Shown here one piece after another: positions 6,223 to 10,784 of a stretch of 10,784 bases of DNA. This stretch comes from a bacterium (GTDB taxonomy: Bacteria > B130-G9). Positions within the stretch are counted from its first letter, which is position 1; the number at the start of each line of letters is the position of its first letter. Made by a program: the position numbers and the translations under genes. Location: positions 1-10,784 of the forward strand of contig JAGHCW010000016.1 in the NCBI GenBank assembly GCA_021160245.1. Direction: 5' to 3'. The notes beneath the pieces were generated by a model. It made no database searches. It was not told the origin of the DNA and saw only the letters and a program-made list of their open reading frames with translations.

Positions 6223-8297
6223 GAGAAGCTAATGTCGATTGCGGACGTGGGCCCGAGTGAGACGCCATCCCCGTTTCCCCAGAGTATCGAATTGTCAATT
6301 GTCGGAGTCGGCGTCTCGTTCGCCCTGATTGCCCCTCCTGTGGTCGCCTCGTTGTCTGCCATTGTGCAGTTCGTGATTACTAGGGCCGATTCGCTAGAGA
6401 ATATGGCGCCTCCAATCAGGGCGCTGTTTTCCAATATCATGCAGTTCGTGATGATAGCCAAGCAGTCACTGCTGCTGAAACCACCACCCTCGCTTATGCC
6501 AGCATCGTCCAGTACCGCTGCGTTCTGGCCGATTGTGGAGTCTCTGAATATCGGCTCGCCATAGGCGCATCGGACGCCGGCGCCCTTCGTCGCGCTGTTT
6601 TCAAGTATCTTGCAGCCGATAAACTCCGGAGAGGACCTGAAGGTGTGAACACCGCCGCCCCAGCTGTCGCCATCGTTATCCTGCGTTGCGGTATTGCCGC
6701 TTATTTCGCAGTTCGTGAAGACGGGGGCAGAGTCGTTTGAGCAGCGAACGCCGCCGCCTTGGGTCGCAGAGTTGCCCTCTATTTCGCAATCTACAAAGCT
6801 CGGAGACGCCTCGTAGCAGTCGATGCCGCCACCCCAACTTACGCCATCGCTGTCCGGCTCGCCCTCGTTATTGGTTATCTCACAGCCGATGACCGTGCTC
6901 GATGGCTCTCCTCTTAGGCGAATGCCGGCGCCGGAGTTGGCAGAATTTTCAGAGACAGTTGAATTCACGATGAGCACGGTGGACGCTCTGCAGTTTATGC
7001 CACCACCCCAACTTGCGCTTGAATCATCCGGAGTTGCCGTATTTTGTGAGATGATCAAACTGTCAAATACGCCGGCAGTCAAATCGCAATAGACGCCGGC
7101 GCCGGAATTGGCCTCGTTGCCGTTCAGTGTGCAACTCAGGACCGACGGCGAAACTTGATAGAAATGGATACCGCCGCCCCAGCTGTCGCCGTCTTCGTCG
7201 AGCGGCGCGGTGTTGGCCGAAATGTCGCAATCTGCAATCAACGGCGTTGAATCCCACCAGCTGCGAATGCCGGCGCCTGAGATGGCCTCGTTGCCTGAGA
7301 TTGTGCAGCCTCTGACTACAACCGACGCCCCCTCAGATGAAATGCCTCCTCCGTAGCTTGTGCCAATCCAATCAGCCGTCGCGACGTTACTCGAGATTGT
7401 GCAATTCTCAATCGTAGGCGCCAACACTTGACAATGTATTCCCGCGCCGGCCCAAGCTGAGTTACCCGAGACCAAGCATCCGGCGATGATTGGCGCCGAC
7501 TCATCGCAGCAGATACCACCGCCCCAAGACCGCTCGTTCGCATCGGGTCTCCCGAAATTGTCTGAGACGATGCAATCTTCGATGGTCGGGGACGCCAGCT
7601 GACACGATATGCCACCGCCGGCCCAAGCTGAGTTGCCCGTCAGCTCGCAATCTGTAATCGCCGGCGAGCTATCATAGAGACCAATGCCGCCGCCCCAACT
7701 TGTCTCGCTCAAGTCCAAAGTCCCGGAGTTATCAACGAACGCGCAATCCTCAATCGAGCCGGATGATTCAACGAAGCAGACGCCTCCTCCGGTCCATGCC
7801 ATGTTCTCGATAATCGAGCAGCTCCCAATAAAAACGTCCGAGCAGCGCAGAAAGAGAATGCCGCCCCCCTTTGAATCGCTCCCGACGCCGTCTGCCTTGC
7901 CGCCTCGGACCGTCGCGCCCTCGATTCGGATATCCTCCAGGTCGCGGCAGCTAATGACATGGCAAGCGGCGCGATTCGCATCGATTGTGGTTGCCGAGGC
8001 TCCTTGTCCGACAAGGGAGACATTTGACCGCATCACCAGGGGAAAGCTCTCGCCGTTGGTCGATGCAGAATAGATGCCGTCTAGGACGTGAATCGTCACG
8101 GTCTCGATTGAGGCGCCGGATACTTGGTCGAGAGCGTTCGTAATTGTCCTCCACGCCTCATCTGCGGACGCGCCTGTGCTGGAGTCGCTCCCGTCAACCG
8201 CGTCAACATAATAGTCGGCTGCCGCGACCTGCAATGTCAGGGACAAAAGAGCAGCAAGCAACAGAAACATTTTGATATATAGATAATTCTGTCGCAT
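5883..8297 (-). CDS. Secreted right-handed beta-helix protein (paralogue C), 3' part out of frame
   Basis: Start ATG 8297 is chosen because AAGGAGG ends 9 bases upstream of it; the earlier ATG at 8333 would place that ribosome binding site inside the coding region. Residues 1 to about 26 are a signal peptide (MRQNYLYIKMFLLL.., cleavage near VAA|ADYY). The DUF1565-like cap follows (YYVDAVDGSDSSTG, STNGESFPL, HVISC). Residues about 153-612 are eight near-perfect 57-residue two-coil beta-helix units, then ordinary coils to SFSCV at about residue 694. From there to 5883 the frame encodes about 110 residues of arginine-, threonine- and serine-rich sequence unrelated to the paralogues. The true continuation is in another frame (5614-6222). 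As written, the product would lose the anchor-Q-like block and the C-terminal domain. It is probably first in a three-gene cluster of secreted proteins. Confidence 0.85.
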   Translation of the reverse strand: MRQNYLYIKMFLLLAALLSLTLQVAAADYYVDAVDGSDSSTGASADEAWRTITNALDQVSGASIETVTIHVLDGIYSASTNGESFPLVMRSNVSLVGQGASATTIDANRAACHVISCRDLEDIRIEGATVRGGKADGVGSDSKGGGILFLRCSDVFIGSCSIIENMAWTGGGVCFVESSGSIEDCAFVDNSGTLDLSETSWGGGIGLYDSSPAITDCELTGNSAWAGGGISCQLASPTIEDCIVSDNFGRPDANERSWGGGICCDESAPIIAGCLVSGNSAWAGAGIHCQVLAPTIENCTISSNVATADWIGTSYGGGISSEGASVVVRGCTISGNEAISGAGIRSWWDSTPLIADCDISANTAPLDEDGDSWGGGIHFYQVSPSVLSCTLNGNEANSGAGVYCDLTAGVFDSLIISQNTATPDDSSASWGGGINCRASTVLIVNSTVSENSANSGAGIRLRGEPSSTVIGCEITNNEGEPDSDGVSWGGGIDCYEASPSFVDCEIEGNSATQGGGVRCSNDSAPVFTNCEISGNTATQDNDGDSWGGGVHTFRSSPEFIGCKILENSATKGAGVRCAYGEPIFRDSTIGQNAAVLDDAGISEGGGFSSSDCLAIITNCMILENSALIGGAIFSSESALVITNCTMADNEATTGGAIRANETPTPTIDNSILWGNGDGVSLGPTSAIDISFSCVGTALLAPATSRTTHTSSRAPSAITTCRATQQVSSPIARALTPGPTAPRSSASTIRRPGPITSRTPAWWTSATTIHCRRTRRLSNATSTRLNMLQVIDSRGGWRLVTRRRI
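6214..6218 (-). other. Frameshift site in paralogue C
   Basis: Upstream, the frame reads IDISFSCV. Downstream, the family continues in the -1 frame as RDGFAGAGNISDDP. Adding one base after the GT of the valine codon gives CVRDGFAGAGN, which aligns residue for residue, without gaps, with CIEGSYSGEGN of the paralogue at 3286-5529. The local sequence has no slippery heptamer or long homopolymer, so programmed frameshifting or phase variation is not suggested. It is a one-base deletion or a sequence error. Confidence 0.85.
6463..7841 (-). repeat. Eight tandem 57-residue two-coil beta-helix units
   Basis: About 171-172 base periodicity, visible on the plus strand as recurring CCGCCGCCCCA-like stretches near 6652, 6827, 7000, 7171, 7516 and 7689. 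Each protein unit has a short coil (GNSAWAGGGI.C) and a second coil ending in an acidic loop then S-W-G-G-G, e.g. LDEDGDSWGGG, PDSDGVSWGGG, QDNDGDSWGGG. The last unit has degenerated (LDDAGISEGGG). Units are similar at the protein level but diverged in DNA. Confidence 0.85.
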
Positions 8298-8306
8298 TTC
8301 CCAGTT

Positions 8307-8312
8307 CCTCCT
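8307..8312 (-). promoter_or_regulatory. Ribosome binding site deciding the start of 5883-8297
   Basis: Minus-strand AGGAGG (within TAAGGAGGAA, 8314-8305) lies 9 bases before ATG 8297. This argues that the in-frame ATG at 8333 is not the start. Confidence 0.85.
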
Positions 8313-8334
8313 TAGTGATCGAGATATGTTCATT

Positions 8335-8350
8335 GGCCAGAATACTAGCC
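8335..8350 (-). promoter_or_regulatory. Short leader hairpin before paralogue C
   Basis: On the minus strand GGCTAG, TATT, CTGGCC forms a 6-bp stem with one G·U pair and a 4-base loop, about 22 bases upstream of the ribosome binding site. It parallels the leader hairpins before the next two genes. Function is inferred only from position. Confidence 0.3.
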
Positions 8351-8417
8351 CGATTATGGTAGCAAACTGGGATCGGTGCGAAAAGAGGAAACTTCAGCAC
8401 GGCGCCGGTGGCGTGTG

Positions 8418-8468
8418 GTCATTCAGCCAACGTCGCTGCTGGTGGGGGTAGGATAGTTCAGGAATGAC
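8418..8468. repeat. Seven-base inverted repeat in intergenic region
   Basis: GTCATTC (8418-8424) and GAATGAC (8462-8468) are perfect inverted arms 37 bases apart. On its own this could be chance. It is listed because it lies beside several other inverted repeats in the same non-coding stretch. Confidence 0.25.
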
Positions 8469-8476
8469 GGGTTCTC

Positions 8477-8494
8477 AGCCGAACTGTCTCGGCT
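8477..8494. repeat. Small hairpin AGCCGA / TCGGCT
   Basis: Six-base perfect stem with the 6-base loop ACTGTC. Read on the plus strand it is followed by TTGGGG, and on the minus strand by GAGAAC, so neither side has the U-run of an intrinsic terminator. Part of the structured intergenic stretch. Confidence 0.4.
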
Positions 8495-8528
8495 TTGGGG
8501 AGGGTCTTTGGCGCTGGCAGGCTCGCTG

Positions 8529-8607
8529 ATAACGAATGGCCTGTGGGCAGGCGCGGCGGACACCGCAGCATTCAAAACATGCAGTGTCCGTCGTGTGCCT
8601 GCGTTAT
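8529..8607 (+). other. Long imperfect palindrome, possible structured RNA or small mobile repeat
   Basis: Nested arms found by eye are ATAAC 8529-8533 / GTTAT 8603-8607, GCAGGC 8547-8552 / GCCTGC 8597-8602, GCGG 8553-8556 / TCGT 8591-8594 (two G·U pairs in plus-strand RNA, with 2 bases bulged at 8595-8596), CGGACAC 8557-8563 / GTGTCCG 8584-8590, and GCAT 8568-8571 / ATGC 8579-8582 closing a 7-base loop. The core stem has 17 pairs. The two wobble pairs would be A·C mismatches in minus-strand RNA, so the plus orientation folds better. It lies in the 382-base non-coding stretch between two secreted-protein genes. It could be a non-coding RNA, a palindromic extragenic repeat or a transcription-end structure; no family was recognised. 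Confidence 0.5.
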
Positions 8608-8622
8608 GTTCAACTTCTTTCC

Positions 8623-8644
8623 CTCTGACCTTGTTAGGCCAGAG
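8623..8644 (-). terminator. Hairpin downstream of paralogue D, possible terminator without U-tract
   Basis: On the minus strand CTCTGGCC, TAACAA, GGTCAGAG forms an 8-bp stem with one G·U pair, starting 35 bases after the stop codon at 8680. The following sequence is GGAAAGAAG, with no U-run, so intrinsic termination would be weak. It may instead protect the 3' end of the transcript. Confidence 0.35.
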
Positions 8645-8679
8645 AGGTCATTTCGCTATCATCGTATAAGAAGACTGTT

Positions 8680-10784
8680 CTAATCCGAAACGGAGAACCA
8701 GACTGCGCTTCCCTGACCTATGATGTCGAAATCGCCTGGGTAGCTCAGCGCAGCGCCATAGATGTAGTCTCCTGTCGGGCTACCTTCTGAGATATAACCG
8801 GAGAGGATTAGACCTCTACCCCAGTGAAACCCGTGCTCAAGATATAGGTCAGGTATCCATGGGTGCAAGCCATACTGGAGCGCGCTACCCGTATATGAGA
8901 GAATCGCGCCGCCCGGCAAGACTATCAACACATAGAGGTCAGCTGTGATGTCCTCGCCCGGATTATCAACCTCAAGATAGCAGTACAGATAGCTCCCCTG
9001 CGAATACTCAGTTTCGTAGAGATAGGCTGTGATGACAGGAGGATGGTCCCCGCCTTGCTCAAGCACAGTCTGAGTGTCCGCCCCGGTCGCGACCTCTACA
9101 TTGCCGGCGAAGTCCTCGGCCTGCGTTGCGAATTCGTATGTTCCATCGCCTTCCAAGGGCTCGAACTGGAATGTGCCTGAGTCCGTCGAGCTTACGAGCC
9201 CCGAATCAATCCATTCGCCGCCGTTAAACTGATACCACAGCTTAACGATCGCGATGCCGGCCAGATTGTCGTTCGCGACGAAAGAAACCTCGATTGGGCT
9301 ATAGTTCTCGTGCTCATTCGATTCGCATGATGATGTGGGCTCCTGCGTGTCGAACACAGTCGTGTCATCTGCGAAGGCAGGCGCGGCCTCAACATGACCA
9401 TCGTTATCCTCCGCAATTGTGCAGAATGAATATGTCCCATCTCCCTCGCTAGCAGAGAACTCGAAGGTTCCGTAGTACTCCGCGCTTGATAGCCCAGAAT
9501 CCACCCATGCGCCTCCGTTGAGCTGATACCACAGCGTCACAACCTTGATGCCAGAGCCATAATCACCGGCCGCGAAATCCACCGGAATGGGCGAGACTGC
9601 CGCGTAGTCCGGCGATGCTGCCGCAGAATACGGCAACTCCGGTGGGGCGACGCCCTGGGCTGGAAAGTGGCAGCCCAGATCGACGATGCCCGTATCGGGA
9701 GCTTCATCAGTTCTAGTCGTGAGAATGCTGTAGCCCAGGCTCTCTGCAAAGCCGCTCCCAGCATCGATGCAGGGGCTATCCGAAATCTGTCCGGACTGCA
9801 TGCAAGAGAGATAGAAATCCCCGAATGGCCCCGTTGCGAAGAGAGGGTCATTCGCTATGTTTCCAGCAACTCCCACTGTTGCCCATCCCTGGATGCAGCA
9901 GAATGTTGGCGCAACGGATTCGTGGAGCTGTGCTCCAATGTCTGCGACGTTACCCCAAAGTATGCTGTTGATCACCGTGCCCTCACATCCATAGAGGCCA
10001 CCGCCCTCAGAGGCTCTGTTGGACGCAATCGTGCAATTGTTGATGTCCCCGGTGCAATCAAGAAGCCCGCCACCGAAACTTGCGCTATTGCCTGATATAA
10101 TGCAGTTGAATATGTCGCTATCACACATCAGGAATCCGCCGCCGCTTTCAGCCTCATTGTTCAGGACCATCGAGTGGCCAACTGTTCCGTCACAGGCAAA
10201 TAGACCTCCGCCTTCAGAGGATGAATTGCCCGAGATGACGCATGCGAAGATGTTGGCCATGCAGTAAGCCAGCCCGCCACCAGCGTTCCCGGCATGATTG
10301 TCGCTGATCGTGCAGTTGCTCATTTCGCCGCTGCAGTTGAGCAGTCCGCCGCCCTCCTGCCCTGCGTAGTTCCCGGAAATAAGGCACCCACTTATGTAGC
10401 CGTCGCATGCGAACAGACCGCCACCGTAATAGTCGATCGACGAGTTACTTGTAATCTTGCAGTTGATGATGTCGCCATCACACTTGAATATCCCAGCGCC
10501 TCGGTCATTCACGTTGTTATTGGTGATTATGCAGTAGCTGATCGTCGCGGTGCAATGCTCACCATATTCGTCGGCGCCACGTATCCCACCACCGAAATCA
10601 CAGTTGCCGCCTTGAGTGAGAGTGAAGCCCGAAAGTTCGCAGCTGGAGTCCTCCGAGCCGTCAAATCTGACCACGTGCCCACTCCCACCGGCGTCGATGA
10701 TCGTGCTGCCCACAACGGCCGGATCAGTGGGATCGATCGATTGAAGCACTACGTTCTTTCCGTAAAAGCGGACATCTTCATAGT
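8680..10784 (-). CDS. Beta-helix protein with two Ig-like domains (paralogue D), 5' end outside window
   Basis: The frame is open to the right edge; the first complete codon is at 10782-10780 (YEDVRFYGKNVVL, then SIDPTDPAVVGSTIIDA). The GTG at 10749 is therefore internal, and the signal peptide and cap lie outside. The coil region has 22-24 residue beta-helix turns (GGGLFACDGYISGCLISGN type), most with a C-x6-C pair. It is followed by GNIANDPLF, SPCIDAG, TTRTD and DLGCHFP. Unlike the other three paralogues, two tandem Ig-like domains come next (about 9350-9630 and 9055-9349), with matching KVVTLWYQLNGGAWVDSG / AIVKLWYQFNGGEWIDSG segments 98 residues apart. The shared C-terminal beta domain runs from TAYLYETEYSQGS to the stop. 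It is probably exported and surface-exposed. The long gap and hairpins downstream suggest transcription separate from the next three genes. Confidence 0.87.
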   Translation of the reverse strand, partial: YEDVRFYGKNVVLQSIDPTDPAVVGSTIIDAGGSGHVVRFDGSEDSSCELSGFTLTQGGNCDFGGGIRGADEYGEHCTATISYCIITNNNVNDRGAGIFKCDGDIINCKITSNSSIDYYGGGLFACDGYISGCLISGNYAGQEGGGLLNCSGEMSNCTISDNHAGNAGGGLAYCMANIFACVISGNSSSEGGGLFACDGTVGHSMVLNNEAESGGGFLMCDSDIFNCIISGNSASFGGGLLDCTGDINNCTIASNRASEGGGLYGCEGTVINSILWGNVADIGAQLHESVAPTFCCIQGWATVGVAGNIANDPLFATGPFGDFYLSCMQSGQISDSPCIDAGSGFAESLGYSILTTRTDEAPDTGIVDLGCHFPAQGVAPPELPYSAAASPDYAAVSPIPVDFAAGDYGSGIKVVTLWYQLNGGAWVDSGLSSAEYYGTFEFSASEGDGTYSFCTIAEDNDGHVEAAPAFADDTTVFDTQEPTSSCESNEHENYSPIEVSFVANDNLAGIAIVKLWYQFNGGEWIDSGLVSSTDSGTFQFEPLEGDGTYEFATQAEDFAGNVEVATGADTQTVLEQGGDHPPVITAYLYETEYSQGSYLYCYLEVDNPGEDITADLYVLIVLPGGAILSYTGSALQYGLHPWIPDLYLEHGFHWGRGLILSGYISEGSPTGDYIYGAALSYPGDFDIIGQGSAVWFSVSD
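9055..9630 (-). repeat. Tandem Ig-like domain pair, 98-residue period
   Basis: The two units share LWYQ(L/F)NGG(A/E)W(V/I)DSGL, GTF.F, EGDGTY.F.T.AED..G. A DNA segment, CTGATACCACAG, recurs with its ends at 9240 and 9534, exactly 294 bases apart. The pattern is that of extracellular bacterial Ig-like modules acting as spacers or binding domains. The pair is absent from the three other paralogues. Confidence 0.75.
9950..10545 (-). repeat. Cysteine-paired beta-helix coils, 66-72 base period
   Basis: CCGCC marks recur on the plus strand at 10067, 10136, 10208, 10274, 10346 and 10418, that is 22-24 residues per coil. Eight C-D-G-like segments occur. Six have a second cysteine at C-x6-C spacing (CDGDIINC, CDGYISGC, CSGEMSNC, CMANIFAC, CDSDIFNC, CTGDINNC), and two have serine in its place. 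Confidence 0.75.

Noticed and set aside
5944-6564. 206-residue plus-strand open frame.
   Set aside because: It lies antisense to paralogue C, which has clear homology and spans the frameshift. The translation shows no recognisable domain.
6823-7092. Plus-strand open frames rich in repeated MPPPQL motifs (also near 4193-4498, 7684-8073 and 10019-10267).
   Set aside because: They are the antisense reading of the S-W-G-G-G and related glycine-rich turns in the beta-helix repeats. Their periodicity follows the minus-strand gene, and no ribosome binding sites support them.
6463-7841. Regular 171-base period considered as a CRISPR array or satellite repeat.
   Set aside because: The period is a protein repeat in an open frame, a multiple of three, with diverged DNA between units and no constant repeats with unique spacers.
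8345-8380. Possible promoter for paralogue C: CATAAT or TATTCT as -10 with TTTGCT upstream on the minus strand.
   Set aside because: Spacing and -35 matches are poor; similar matches are expected by chance in AT-richer non-coding DNA.
8529-8607. Considered as a tRNA or a known riboswitch.
   Set aside because: No cloverleaf, no T-loop consensus, and no match to riboswitch core motifs that I recognise.
8495-8683. 62-residue plus-strand open frame with a CPSC pair in the intergenic region.
   Set aside because: No ribosome binding site. It covers the palindrome, whose inverted-repeat structure explains the sequence better than coding, and it overlaps the 3' end of paralogue D.

Overview
The window looks like part of an uncultured bacterial genome carrying an expanded family of large secreted beta-helix proteins. 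Four such genes lie on the minus strand (8680-10784 and beyond, 5614-8297, 3286-5529, 1325-3202). A single AAA-type ATPase gene lies on the plus strand at the left edge and is convergent with them. Good Shine-Dalgarno sequences and Sec-type signal peptides precede the three complete exported genes. The combination of signal peptide, DUF1565-like N-terminus, right-handed beta-helix and a 'SPCIDAG' module is familiar from Planctomycetota-like and candidate-phylum genomes. The ATPase is of an archaeal-type family also found in candidate bacterial phyla. This does not fix the phylum, and nothing in the window does.

Layout from left to right. Bases 2-1249 (+) encode an ATPase with a P-loop, a Walker B and a C-terminal winged helix; its start is just outside the window. 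After a 75-base convergent gap come three co-directional minus-strand paralogues, read right to left as 5614-8297, 3286-5529 and 1325-3202. They are separated by gaps of only 83-84 bases, and each has its own ribosome binding site, so they may be one operon. The rightmost of the three is broken by a one-base frameshift near 6214-6218. A 382-base non-coding stretch (8298-8679) follows, containing a long imperfect palindrome and several smaller hairpins. The fourth paralogue (8680 to the window edge) is 5'-truncated and is the only one with two extra Ig-like domains.

The exported proteins share a plan: signal peptide, conserved N-terminal cap, a stack of beta-helix coils of variable number, a choice-of-anchor-Q-like block ending in a DLGYHYP-type motif, and a conserved C-terminal beta-rich domain of about 118 residues. 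The coil region varies most. One protein uses plain 22-24 residue coils with a C-x6-C pair in each. Another uses a strict 57-residue two-coil repeat whose second coil carries an acidic D-x-x-G-x-S-W loop. The likely shared role is at the cell surface or in the extracellular space (binding, adhesion or polymer contact). No catalytic residues of pectate lyases or other beta-helix enzymes can be recognised, so no enzymatic role is assigned.

No tRNA, rRNA, CRISPR array, transposase or phage gene was seen. The clearest candidates for something undescribed are the C-terminal domain, the alternating-coil repeat and the palindromic intergenic element. I see no defence or biosynthetic system here.
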